From Lachnospiraceae bacterium (lineage in GTDB: Bacteria; Bacillota; Clostridia; Lachnospirales; Lachnospiraceae), in assembly GCA_020860645.1 (NCBI GenBank), contig JAJBTX010000067.1, forward strand, positions 1-48,458: 48,458 nt of DNA. The letters run 5' to 3'. The notes under the pieces are model-generated. The model was not told where the DNA came from. It saw only the letters and a program-made list of their open reading frames with translations, and did no database searches. Of this stretch, positions 27,752 through 34,972 are shown in pieces. Positions within the stretch are counted from its first letter, which is position 1; every line of letters starts with the position of its first letter. Position numbers and translations under genes: made by a program.

Positions 27752-28540
27752 TTACAGACTGTAGTCGTACAGGCAGTCCCGATAACGGATCCTGCAGCCC
27801 TCGCAGATCGCCGGATCGCGCGCCCAGCGCACCCGTGTATCCTGAATCGTCAGCGGATTCTCCCGGTCTCCGGTATACACCTGAATCGTCCCGTCCCGGA
27901 GCCTGGCCTCAGACTCTACATAGTCAAAAAACGACAGCACGTCGAGGCTACCGTCCTCACAGGTCTCCAGATAGTCGTTCAGAATCGAACGCTCCGTGTC
28001 GGAGAGCGTCGCGAAGAGCACCTGCGCCTGATCCTCCTCCGAGAGCGTCAAAAGCTCATAGCGCGCTTCGAAGGGAAATTTCCCGGCCAGAGTCTCATAG
28101 GCCTCCGCATCCGACGGTTCGTCAGAAAGCCCTGCGGCAAAGGCACGCACGACCTCATTCGTGTCGATATCCATATGGTCCCGGATGTAGCGATACTGCT
28201 CCTTTATCTCCGTGTTCCGGAACCTCGCCGAAGAGACGCTCACAGCACTAAGAGGCTGGAGCTTCTGTGCCCCCGCCGTCTGATAAACCTGTACTTTCTT
28301 TCGCTTGCGTTCCTCATCCTGAAGCTCCTGGAGCCTCTCTTCCATCTCCTCGCAGCTTCGCTCCGTCTGTTCCAGTTTTTCCATCCTCTCCTTCGACATG
28401 GAGTGAATGTCCTGAAGCTTTCGATAAAATATCTCACGAACCTGACTGTCCGCCCGCTGCACGGCCGTCCAGAAGACGAGAAAGAGGAACACATTCATCG
28501 CCAGCATGATCACGAGGACCACCAGCCATTCCCAACTCAT
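27752..28540 (-). CDS. Membrane-anchored coiled-coil protein, possible b/stator-like subunit (262 aa)
   Basis: First gene of the operon. An N-terminal TM helix (about residues 4-24, WLVVLVIMLAMNVFLFLVFW) is followed by a charged heptad-rich helix (about 28-90), the layout of ATP synthase subunit b. A globular part (about 115-215) of unrecognised fold could occupy the place of delta, but I see no delta motif. The C-terminus has three clustered Cys (ICEGCRIRYRDC), a possible metal site not expected in b or delta. ATG 28540 has AAAGGA 8-9 nt upstream. The b-like role is inferred from shape and position only. Confidence 0.6.
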   Translation of the reverse strand: MSWEWLVVLVIMLAMNVFLFLVFWTAVQRADSQVREIFYRKLQDIHSMSKERMEKLEQTERSCEEMEERLQELQDEERKRKKVQVYQTAGAQKLQPLSAVSVSSARFRNTEIKEQYRYIRDHMDIDTNEVVRAFAAGLSDEPSDAEAYETLAGKFPFEARYELLTLSEEDQAQVLFATLSDTERSILNDYLETCEDGSLDVLSFFDYVESEARLRDGTIQVYTGDRENPLTIQDTRVRWARDPAICEGCRIRYRDCLYDYSL

Positions 28541-28569
28541 ATCCAGTTTCCTTTCTCATCTGCAAACAT

Positions 28570-28599
28570 GGCTGTCGAAAACTGTAGATTCTGACAGCC
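28570..28599 (-). repeat. Left inverted repeat (recombination site) of the invertible promoter segment
   Basis: A 30-bp site with GGCTGTC and GACAGCC outer arms. Read on the minus strand it matches the 28740-28769 site at 26 of 30 positions, including the central ATCTACA. Each site is itself an imperfect dyad with a non-palindromic central AC, as expected for crossover sites of small serine recombinases. It lies 30 bp upstream of the first operon gene and could also form a hairpin in the leader RNA. Confidence 0.75.
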
Positions 28600-28614
28600 G
28601 TTTTTTATGATATA

Positions 28615-28643
28615 AAAATATCACAAATCCAGAGGGAAAGCAA
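28615..28643 (-). promoter_or_regulatory. Predicted extended -10 promoter of the F1-like ATPase operon, inside the invertible segment
   Basis: Minus-strand -35 TTGCTT (28638-28643), 17-bp spacer, and -10 TATTTT (28615-28620) preceded by TG one base away (extended -10). A better -35 hexamer, TTGACA (28652-28657), lies further up but at the wrong spacing. Transcription would begin near 28608 and cross the left repeat before the first gene. Confidence 0.6.
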
Positions 28644-28739
28644 TACTTATTTGTCAATTTCCGGATTGTTCCACGTCATCCTTCATCCGGTTTCCGGGAA
28701 ACCAATTCTGTTTTCCGCATATCTTCAGGGCAATTATCC

Positions 28740-28769
28740 GGCTGTCAAAATCTACACATTTTGACAGCC
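28740..28769 (+). repeat. Right inverted repeat (recombination site) of the invertible promoter segment
   Basis: A perfect dyad: 12-bp arms GGCTGTCAAAAT and ATTTTGACAGCC around CTACAC, ending 7 bp from the stop codon of the serine recombinase gene. It pairs with the 28570-28599 site in inverted orientation. It could alternatively be read as that gene's terminator stem, but no T-run follows on the minus strand. Confidence 0.75.
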
Positions 28770-28776
28770 GTTTCCC

Positions 28777-29376
28777 TCACTTGTGCCGGAACTCTCTCAG
28801 ACGACGGTAAAAGGTAGACTCGCTCAGCCCACTATACTCCACCGCCTCCTCGAAGCTGAGGCGTTTTTCCTCCCAGGCACATACAATCTGCGCAAAATCC
28901 TCCGGCGCCTCCTTCTGCGGCCTCCCGAAGCGCACGCCGCGCAGCCTTGCCGCCGCGATTCCCTCTGCCTGCCGCTGACGGATATTGCTCCTCTCGTTTT
29001 CCGCGACGAAGGATAAAAGCTGCAGCACAATGTCGGCGATAAATGTCCCCAGCAGATCCTTTCCCCTGCGCGTGTCCAGAAGCGGCATATCGATCACAAC
29101 GACATCCGAGCCCTTCTCCTTCGTCAGGATTCGCCACTGCTCCAGTATCTCCTCATAATTCCGGCCCAGCCGGTCAATGCTCTTTACATAAAGCAGATCC
29201 TCCGGCTCCAGTCGGCGCAGCAGCTCCTGATATTCTGGTCGGTCGAAATCCTTCCCGGATTGCTTATCCATAAAAATGTGCTCCCGGGGAATCTGCATTT
29301 CCTGCATGGCAATCATCTGCCTGTCCTCATTCTGATATTTTGTAGAAACCCTCACGTAACCGTAGATACGCGCCAC
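28777..29376 (-). CDS. Small serine recombinase (Hin/Pin/resolvase family), predicted DNA invertase
   Basis: 199 residues, the normal length for this family. The N-terminal catalytic domain begins MARIYGYVRVSTKYQNEDRQ with the nucleophile Ser at about residue 11. SGKDFDRPEYQELLRRL, VKSIDRLGRNY (catalytic Arg region) and FVAENERSNIRQRQAEGIA (long E-helix) follow. The C-terminal helix-turn-helix (about 155-197) includes FEEAVEYSGLSESTFYRRLREF. The start codon is GTG 29376 with AAGGAGG five bases upstream. It lies directly beside a pair of inverted dyad sites, so inversion of that segment is its most likely job. It could instead be a resolvase left by a mobile element. Confidence 0.92.
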   Translation of the reverse strand: MARIYGYVRVSTKYQNEDRQMIAMQEMQIPREHIFMDKQSGKDFDRPEYQELLRRLEPEDLLYVKSIDRLGRNYEEILEQWRILTKEKGSDVVVIDMPLLDTRRGKDLLGTFIADIVLQLLSFVAENERSNIRQRQAEGIAAARLRGVRFGRPQKEAPEDFAQIVCAWEEKRLSFEEAVEYSGLSESTFYRRLREFRHK

Positions 29377-29464
29377 CTGTCCTCCTTTCCGCCCCCGCGG
29401 GCTCTGCCGTTTTTACACATCCGGCAACCGTTCTGAATCATTATCCATTTTACCAAAAATGACG

Positions 29465-29505
29465 AAAAAGCCCCTCAGTCCCTGTGTTTACACGAGACTG
29501 AGGGG
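29465..29505 (-). terminator. Rho-independent terminator of the TetM/NYN gene group
   Basis: 10-bp perfect stem CCCCTCAGTC/GACTGAGGGG (29471-29480 and 29496-29505), followed on the minus strand by CTTTTTCG. It lies 38 bp beyond the stop of the 34-aa gene and separates this group from the recombinase gene. Confidence 0.85.
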
Positions 29506-29542
29506 TTCCATTCCATTGCATATTTGTGAAAAGCTTTTCGCC

Positions 29543-29647
29543 TTAAAGGCGCTCGTAGAACTGCCCGTAGAAATCGTCGTCCTGGCGGTAGGGCGTGATG
29601 TAAAAGCGCCCGTCCGACACTTCCGTCCAGTCTATTTCACGTTCCAT
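29543..29647 (-). CDS. Small 34-aa acidic protein, unknown
   Basis: MEREIDWTEVSDGRFYITPY... ends in YGQFYERL. It has an AGGAGG ribosome-binding site 7 bases before ATG 29647, lies 55 bp after the TetM/NYN gene and is followed by a strong terminator. No TM helix or known motif. The good start signal and position support translation; the function is unknown. Confidence 0.55.
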   Translation of the reverse strand: MEREIDWTEVSDGRFYITPYRQDDDFYGQFYERL

Positions 29648-29702
29648 CCCTGATCCTCCTGTCGTCCATGCAGGATTTCCCTGCATCAGCTGCCCCTGCG
29701 CT

Positions 29703-32393
29703 TCAGGTGCACGGGTTTTCTGTCCCACTGGTTCCGCTCCGGGCTGCGGCCAGCGTGTCCGGCAGATCGTCAAACAGATAATTGTTACTCTTCGAAAAAC
29801 GCTCCACATAGGTCTCGCGTATCTCCCGGTTCATGCGCTCGATCTCCTCCTTCAGCTCACGCGAGGACATCGTCGCGCAGCCCTGACCGCGGATGATGAT
29901 CTGCTCCAGGCCGTCCGAGGTCGCGACCGTCACGCGGTATTTCCGCCCGATCTGGTGCGCAGTTCGCTCGATATAGCTGTCCGCGGTCTCCGCCTCCCTC
30001 GTATAAACCACATCAATATTGTGATAGTGAAGGATCTCTTCTTTATGTCCCTCCACCCGGTAAGCGTCGAAGACCAGAATCACCTGACACTGCCGGTAGC
30101 CCTGATAATTGCAGAGAATATCCTGCAGCTTTTCCCGCGCCCCGGCGATGCTCGTCTTCGCAAGATCGTCCAACTCCTCCCAGGCAAAAATCACATTGTA
30201 GCCGTCCACCAGCAGATATTCCGGCAGTGCGGGCTTCGGCCTGTAAACATAAGGCTTGTCCGGCTTTTCTTTTCCGGACGCGCTTCGATCCGCGGCCCGT
30301 CCTGACTCGTTTCCATAGGAGCGGCGGGAGACGGAACCGCCTGAGCGCTCCTTCGGCGCGCCATAGGTACGCGTAAAAATCTCCTCAAGCTCCTTCTCTT
30401 CCCGCGCGCTGTCCGCTGCCTTCCTTTCCCGGCGCGGCGGCGTGAGGAGCGGCCCGCTTCCCTCTTCGCCGCGGTCCCGCTTCAGCACGCTCTCCAGATG
30501 CATGTGCTCCGGCACCTCATACCAGGGTATGACCGTCCCCGCGCCGTGATAGCAGAATACGGACGAAGACGGATTCTCCGTGTCGGCGTCCGGGTCGTAG
30601 GCGCAGCGCGCCACGACCTCCTCCGCATTGTGGCAGGGCGCGTAGCCCTTCAGCGCGCAGCTCAAATGCCCCTGCCCGCGGGTGTAGGCGCTCAGCTCCC
30701 GCTGATAATTGCGAATAGCGGCCACGGGGACGCTTCCTCTCAGCACCGCCATGCCGCCCTCCTGATCCGGCGGCTCCTGCTCTGCGCCCATGCGTTCCAG
30801 GTCGGACATCGCGCGTCCCACGCTGTCCGTCGGCAGCTCCAGGCGAAATTCATACCAGGGCTCCAGAAGCACGCTTTCCGCCTGCATCAGTCCCTGGCGC
30901 AGCGCCCGGTAAGTCGCCTGACGGAAATCGCCGCCCTCGGTGTGTTTGAGATGCGCCCTCCCCGCTGCCAGCGTGACATGCAGGTCCGTGATCTCCGAGC
31001 CGGTCAGCACGCCGCGGTGCGTCTTCTCCTGAAGATGCGTCAGAATCAGCCGCTGCCAGTTCAGAGCGAGCTCATCCTCGCTGCAGGAGGATGAAAAGCT
31101 CAGGCCGCTGCCCGGCTCTCCCGGCTCCAGCAGAAGATGCACCTCCGCGTAATGCCGGAGCGGCTCAAAATGTCCAACGCCCTCCACGGTATTTCGAATC
31201 GTTTCCTTATATACAATATTTCCTTCATCAAAATCGACCGACAGATCAAAGCGCTCGAGAATCCGCGCTTTCAGAATCTCGATCTGCACCTCGCCCATGA
31301 GCTGCGCCTGAATCTCCCGCAGCTCCTCGTCCCAGCGGATGTGCAGCTCCGGCTCCTCCTCCTCGAGCTGGCGAAGCTTTCCATAGAGCTGCAGCGGATC
31401 GCAGCCGCGCGGCGGCAGAACCCGGTAAGTCAGCACCGGCTCAAGGATCGGCAGATGCGTCCCCTCGTCAGCTCCCAGACCCTCGCCGGGACGCGTCTCA
31501 TCGAGGCCGGTCACCGCGCACACGCTCCCCGCCTCCGCCTCGCTCCTCGTCTCATATTTTTCCCCGGAATAAACGCGGATCTGATTGACCTTTCCGCCGG
31601 GCAGCATGTCCTTCACACGCAGCGTCCCGCCAGTCACGCGCAGCCAGCTTAAACGGCTGCCCTGGCTGTCCCGGCTGACCTTAAAGACGCGCGCGCCAAA
31701 GGCGTCGCCCCAGGCAGGACAGCGCATATAGCGCTCCATCCCCACGAGGAAATCCTCCACTCCGTCCACTTTGAGCGCCGAGCCGAACCAGCAGGGGAAG
31801 ACCTTTCGCTCCCGGATGAGGCGTGCGATCTCCTCCTCTGAGAGCGCTCCGCTCTCCAGATAGCGTTCCAGCGCCTGCTCCTCGCAGACCGCGACATTTT
31901 CCAGAAAGGCCGGGTCTCCACCGCCAAAATCCACACAGCCCCCGTCCAGCTCTCTTTTCAGCTCCTCCATGAGCGCCGCACGGTCCGTTCCCGGCTGGTC
32001 CATCTTGTTGACAAAGAGGAACACCGGAATCTCATAGCGTCGCAGCAGCTTCCAGAGCGTGCGGGTGTGGCTCTGCACCCCGTCCGCGCCGCTCACCACG
32101 AGCACGGCGTAGTCGAGCACCTGCAGGGCGCGCTCCATCTCCGCCGAGAAATCCACATGCCCCGGCGTGTCCAGCAGCGTTATCTGATAATCCCCGAGCG
32201 CAAATTCCGCCTGTTTGGAGTAGATCGTGATGCCCCGCGCGCGCTCCAGCTCATCCGTATCCAGAAACGCGTTCCGCGCATCCACGCGGCCCAGCCGCCG
32301 GATCGCGCCGCTTAAGAAGAGCATCGCCTCCGAGAGCGTCGTCTTTCCCGCGTCGACATGCGCCAGCACCGCGATACAGATATGCCCATTCAT
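29703..32393 (-). CDS. TetM/EF-G-like ribosome-binding GTPase fused to a YacP/Rae1-type NYN nuclease domain
   Basis: 896 residues, about 250 longer than TetM-type proteins. Residues about 1-640 are a translational GTPase of the ribosomal-protection group: AHVDAGKTTLSEAMLF (G1), DTPGHVDF (G3), FVNKMD (G4), then EF-G-like domains. After a charged linker (about 650-725), residues about 730-890 are a NYN domain with LLVDGYNVIFAW, ILVFDAYRVEG, VVYTREAETADSYIE and VTVATSDGLEQ. In Bacillus, YacP (Rae1) cleaves mRNA on the ribosome. The fusion suggests a GTPase that delivers a nuclease to the ribosomal A site. Tetracycline resistance should not be assumed. It overlaps the HD gene by 4 bp. Confidence 0.9.
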   Translation of the reverse strand: MNGHICIAVLAHVDAGKTTLSEAMLFLSGAIRRLGRVDARNAFLDTDELERARGITIYSKQAEFALGDYQITLLDTPGHVDFSAEMERALQVLDYAVLVVSGADGVQSHTRTLWKLLRRYEIPVFLFVNKMDQPGTDRAALMEELKRELDGGCVDFGGGDPAFLENVAVCEEQALERYLESGALSEEEIARLIRERKVFPCWFGSALKVDGVEDFLVGMERYMRCPAWGDAFGARVFKVSRDSQGSRLSWLRVTGGTLRVKDMLPGGKVNQIRVYSGEKYETRSEAEAGSVCAVTGLDETRPGEGLGADEGTHLPILEPVLTYRVLPPRGCDPLQLYGKLRQLEEEEPELHIRWDEELREIQAQLMGEVQIEILKARILERFDLSVDFDEGNIVYKETIRNTVEGVGHFEPLRHYAEVHLLLEPGEPGSGLSFSSSCSEDELALNWQRLILTHLQEKTHRGVLTGSEITDLHVTLAAGRAHLKHTEGGDFRQATYRALRQGLMQAESVLLEPWYEFRLELPTDSVGRAMSDLERMGAEQEPPDQEGGMAVLRGSVPVAAIRNYQRELSAYTRGQGHLSCALKGYAPCHNAEEVVARCAYDPDADTENPSSSVFCYHGAGTVIPWYEVPEHMHLESVLKRDRGEEGSGPLLTPPRRERKAADSAREEKELEEIFTRTYGAPKERSGGSVSRRSYGNESGRAADRSASGKEKPDKPYVYRPKPALPEYLLVDGYNVIFAWEELDDLAKTSIAGAREKLQDILCNYQGYRQCQVILVFDAYRVEGHKEEILHYHNIDVVYTREAETADSYIERTAHQIGRKYRVTVATSDGLEQIIIRGQGCATMSSRELKEEIERMNREIRETYVERFSKSNNYLFDDLPDTLAAARSGTSGTENPCT

Positions 32394-32890
32394 GACGCTT
32401 CATCCACCGCCGCCGGGAACTGCGCCGCGAAGAGCCGCTTCCCCGCCTGCGTGCGGAGGATTTTCCGGTAAACGCTTCTCTGTGTCTTTTCGGAAGACGC
32501 ATCCTCGAACAGATTGACCAGGAAATCCGCCTCCACGAGGATCTGGTAGTCGCTGCCCTCGATCTGCGAATACGTGTGATGATGTCCTACCAGATAAGAC
32601 ACCCGCTCCGTCACATCCTCCGGCCAGCCAAGGCCTTTCAGCAGCTTCTCCGCCTCCGGCGGTCCCTCGAGCTCCTGATATTTTCCGGAACAGTCTCCAT
32701 ATTTCTCCTCCGCCGGATGGATGCCGATGTCGTGCACGACCGCAGCGCTCTCAAGTATAAACTGCGTATGCTCGTCGAGCCCCTCCAGCTTTCCGATCAT
32801 CCGCGCGAACTCGTACACCTTGATAAAGTGCTGGATTCTCTTTGGATCGCCTTTGTCGTATTCCATCATGGCGGCTATCAATCGTTCCAT
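32390..32890 (-). CDS. HD-domain phosphohydrolase
   Basis: 166 residues with the HD metal-site pattern: an early His in RIQHFIKVYEFA, the HD pair in AAVVHDIGIHPAEEK, GHHHTY, and the late Asp in LVEADFLVNLFED. Such stand-alone HD proteins hydrolyse nucleotides or phosphate esters; the substrate cannot be read from sequence. GAGAGGAG lies 6 nt upstream of ATG 32890. The stop overlaps the ATG of the TetM/NYN gene (ATGA), so the two are probably co-translated. Confidence 0.85.
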   Translation of the reverse strand: MERLIAAMMEYDKGDPKRIQHFIKVYEFARMIGKLEGLDEHTQFILESAAVVHDIGIHPAEEKYGDCSGKYQELEGPPEAEKLLKGLGWPEDVTERVSYLVGHHHTYSQIEGSDYQILVEADFLVNLFEDASSEKTQRSVYRKILRTQAGKRLFAAQFPAAVDEAS

Positions 32891-32911
32891 CTCATGCTCC
32901 TCTCCCGGCGG

Positions 32912-33619
32912 TCACTTCTTTTTCTCCAGTGCTGCCGCTATAATCTCCTGTATATTATTCTCTCTGACGACACCGGGAGATTTCTGCACAATTTCTGCGA
33001 TTACCTCCTTCGACCTTGCTTCTTCTGCGCACTGTTCGGAAAATAATTCTTCCAGATTCGGCGTTTCCAGTGCCTTTAAAAGCAAAGTGCGTGTATCGTT
33101 GTTTATCCTGCTCCAGTCATCGTACAGGTCAATAACTGCCTTGTCAATCTTTTCATAAGACAGAGGCTGTCCCGCCCGTGCCTGTCCAATGAGAATTCCG
33201 ACAATGTCTGACATATCTTTTTTATATCTTCGCCCGGAAACCAGCTTCATGGCCAGAAGATATTCCGCCCTTATGGTGCGTACTTCCAGAACATGGGAAA
33301 AGGTCTTATAATGAACAGCGTACTCAGCCAGCCGGGGCGTATAGGACGATGTCCGCATAAAATCCATGTTCAGCCAGCCATTCGGAAGGCCAAAACGATC
33401 ACCCACGGCATTGACCGCCTCCTTCATCACCGTGGGCGGCATGGAAATAGCATCAATGTCATAGGTCATTTCGCGAAAACCATAATTGATCAGGACGGAG
33501 GCTCCACCGATCAGAATCAGTTCCGCATGTACGCCCTTCCCTCGTCTGCGGTATTCTTTTCCCAGTTCCCTTAAATATAAATCGAGGTTTTTCTTTGTGA
33601 ACGGCACCTCAAAGGACAT
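32912..33619 (-). CDS. Nucleotidyltransferase-fold protein (DUF6036/AbiEii-like), likely toxin of a two-gene module
   Basis: 235 residues from the preferred start ATG 33619, which overlaps the upstream HTH gene by 11 bp and has GAGGTG upstream; a longer frame reaches 33679 but lies inside that gene. The signature is LILIGGASVLINYGF...TYDIDAI, the GG(A)S...DxD pattern of the polymerase-beta-type nucleotidyltransferase fold, followed by a helical domain with RAEYLLAMKLVSGRRYKKDMSDIV as in AbiEii-like and related proteins. Members of this fold act as toxins by modifying RNA or protein. Toxin activity here is inference from pairing with the regulator. Confidence 0.75.
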   Translation of the reverse strand: MSFEVPFTKKNLDLYLRELGKEYRRRGKGVHAELILIGGASVLINYGFREMTYDIDAISMPPTVMKEAVNAVGDRFGLPNGWLNMDFMRTSSYTPRLAEYAVHYKTFSHVLEVRTIRAEYLLAMKLVSGRRYKKDMSDIVGILIGQARAGQPLSYEKIDKAVIDLYDDWSRINNDTRTLLLKALETPNLEELFSEQCAEEARSKEVIAEIVQKSPGVVRENNIQEIIAAALEKKK

Positions 33620-34175
33620 TCCGCACCTCGCTTTCCATGATATTAAATCGTTTGAATTCCGGAATCGCTGTTTTCTCACACTGTTCTCTCTGATCCCGTT
33701 TTTCGTCGAGCTTTACGGAAAAAATCACATCGCCCGGATAAAGAGGTTCTTTCAGGGAGCAGGCGCGGATATCGTTATAATCGCCGCATAACGGAAGCTC
33801 GTTAAGCCGACTCAGGTAATCTACCATCGCCAGAAGATAAAAGGCTTCCGGATACCACCTGCGCTCCCAGTAGCGGCGAATATCTCCGGATCCAAGCGTC
33901 TCAATAATAAAATCCAGATCCCCCTTGTCCTTGACCTGATGGCATACATTCCCTTTATAGGTTTCAAAGCTGATACGATAGTCGACGCTCTCCAGAAGAA
34001 GCTCCTCCATGGGAACATCCAGCGCCACCGAAAGCCGGTATAAGGTATCTGCCGTACAGTTGGCCAGTCTGGTCTTGCCACAGAGCAGCTCCCGGAGCGT
34101 GGTATAAGGAATCCCGCTTTGCTTCGAGCACTGGTAAATACTCATATTTTTCTCTTTCAGCCGGTCACGCAACAT
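33609..34175 (-). CDS. HTH regulator paired with the nucleotidyltransferase gene (probable antitoxin/autorepressor)
   Basis: 188 residues. The N-terminal 60 form an XRE-like helix-turn-helix (MSIYQCSKQSGIPYTTLRELLCGKTRLANCTADTLYRLSVAL). The rest is a mixed alpha/beta part of unknown family with RISFETYKGNVCHQVKDKGD. It is the first gene of the pair and overlaps the next gene. Upstream is a consensus promoter covered by a perfect 24-bp palindrome, the expected site for autorepression. Confidence 0.8.
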   Translation of the reverse strand: MLRDRLKEKNMSIYQCSKQSGIPYTTLRELLCGKTRLANCTADTLYRLSVALDVPMEELLLESVDYRISFETYKGNVCHQVKDKGDLDFIIETLGSGDIRRYWERRWYPEAFYLLAMVDYLSRLNELPLCGDYNDIRACSLKEPLYPGDVIFSVKLDEKRDQREQCEKTAIPEFKRFNIMESEVRNVL

Positions 34176-34222
34176 ACTGCCACTTCCCTCTTCCAGTCAG
34201 ACTGTAAAAAAACATTTTCAAA

Positions 34223-34251
34223 ATTATAACGGAATTCCGTTATAATGTCAA
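34223..34251 (-). promoter_or_regulatory. Consensus sigma-A promoter with overlapping 24-bp palindromic operator
   Basis: Minus-strand TTGACA (34246-34251), 17-bp spacer and TATAAT (34223-34228): a perfect match at both hexamers. A perfect 24-bp palindrome (34223-34246, centre CGGAATTCCG) fills the -10 and spacer, so a bound repressor would block polymerase. It is most likely the binding site of the HTH protein encoded immediately downstream. Confidence 0.85.
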
Positions 34252-34285
34252 TTGTCCGCGAAGCCGCCGGGCGCACCAACAAGAT

Positions 34286-34315
34286 GGCCGCCGCGGAACG
34301 TAGCCCACGGCGGCC
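34286..34315 (-). terminator. Hairpin after rubrerythrin, possible terminator
   Basis: 8-bp GC stem GGCCGCCG/CGGCGGCC (34286-34293 and 34308-34315) with a 14-nt loop, 25 bp past the rubrerythrin stop. Only a weak T-run follows on the minus strand. Confidence 0.5.
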
Positions 34316-34340
34316 TGATATCTTCGATATGGACTTAGTC

Positions 34341-34883
34341 TTAATAATTCTGCGCCCTGACCTGGAAGTAGCTCTGCGGGTGCGCGCACACCGGACATAC
34401 CTCGGGAGCCTTCTTGCCCACGCAGATGTGGCCGCAGTTCGAGCACTGCCAGACGGCGTCTCCGTCCTTCGTGAAAACCAGATCGCCCTCGATATTGGAG
34501 ATCAGCTTGCGATAGCGCTCCTCGTGCTCCTTCTCGATCTTGCCAACCTCCTCGAAGAGGAAAGCGATGTGATCGAAGCCCTCTTCCTTCGCGGTCTTCG
34601 CAAAGCCATCATACATATCAGTCCACTCGTAGTTCTCACCGGCGGCGGCGTCCGCGAGATTCTCCATCGTGCCCGGCACCTTCCCGCCGTGCAGCAGCTT
34701 GAACCACATCTTCGCATGCTCCTTTTCATTGAGCGCGGTCTCCGTGAAGATATCCCCCATCTGCACATAGCCGTCCTTCTTCGCCTGGCTCGCGTAGTAG
34801 AGATACTTCGTGTGCGCCTGGGACTCGCCCGCGAACGCGGTCATCAGGTTCTGCTCAGTCTTCGTTCCTTTTAAGTCTTTCAT
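34341..34883 (-). CDS. rbr: Rubrerythrin
   Basis: 180 residues. An N-terminal ferritin-like four-helix domain carries the di-iron ligands (Glu in [11 protein letters not shown], ExxH in [10 protein letters not shown], EExxH-type in [14 protein letters not shown]). A C-terminal rubredoxin-like iron site is formed by CSNCGH and CPVCAH. It reduces hydrogen peroxide in the cytoplasm of anaerobes. AGGAGG lies upstream of ATG 34883. A strong promoter and an AT-rich dyad upstream suggest peroxide- or metal-responsive control. Confidence 0.97.
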   Translation of the reverse strand: MKDLKGTKTEQNLMTAFAGESQAHTKYLYYASQAKKDGYVQMGDIFTETALNEKEHAKMWFKLLHGGKVPGTMENLADAAAGENYEWTDMYDGFAKTAKEEGFDHIAFLFEEVGKIEKEHEERYRKLISNIEGDLVFTKDGDAVWQCSNCGHICVGKKAPEVCPVCAHPQSYFQVRAQNY

Positions 34884-34903
34884 TGATATTCCTCCTCTGA
34901 TTA

Positions 34904-34923
34904 TATAATAACGATAATTATTA
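34904..34923. promoter_or_regulatory. AT-rich imperfect dyad before rubrerythrin, possible PerR/Fur-type operator
   Basis: TATAATAACGATAATTATTA lies between the -10 box and the ribosome-binding site of rubrerythrin. It resembles PerR/Fur boxes in base content and partial symmetry, but is not an exact match. PerR commonly controls rubrerythrin genes. Confidence 0.4.
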
Positions 34924-34930
34924 CTGTTTT

Positions 34931-34959
34931 AATATACCAGTTTCTGCCAACTCTGTCAA
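34931..34959 (-). promoter_or_regulatory. Promoter of rubrerythrin
   Basis: Minus-strand TTGACA (34954-34959), 17-bp spacer and TATATT (34931-34936), with the gene starting about 48 bp downstream. Confidence 0.8.
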
Positions 34960-34972
34960 GCACTTTTTTTAT

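Larger units (their letters stand above)
28570..28769. other. Predicted invertible DNA segment controlling the F1-like ATPase operon
   Basis: 140 bp (28600-28739) is enclosed by two 30-bp inverted sites and lies between a small serine recombinase gene and the 26-kb operon. It holds a promoter pointing into the operon and a 15-bp palindrome, GGTTTCC-G-GGAAACC (28689-28703), that may bind a regulator or assist recombination. In this sequence the segment is in the predicted ON orientation. After inversion the promoter would point at the 3' end of the recombinase gene and the operon would lose it. The repeats are directly seen; inversion is inference. Confidence 0.75.

Noticed and set aside
28740..28769. 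Reading the perfect dyad only as the terminator of the serine recombinase gene
   Set aside because: No T-run follows on the minus strand, and a second inverted copy with the same asymmetric core lies 140 bp away, which fits recombination sites better.
29703..32393. Calling the GTPase a tetracycline-resistance determinant
   Set aside because: The NYN fusion and conserved-looking chromosomal setting make a ribosome-associated housekeeping or rescue role at least as likely; resistance cannot be read from sequence alone.
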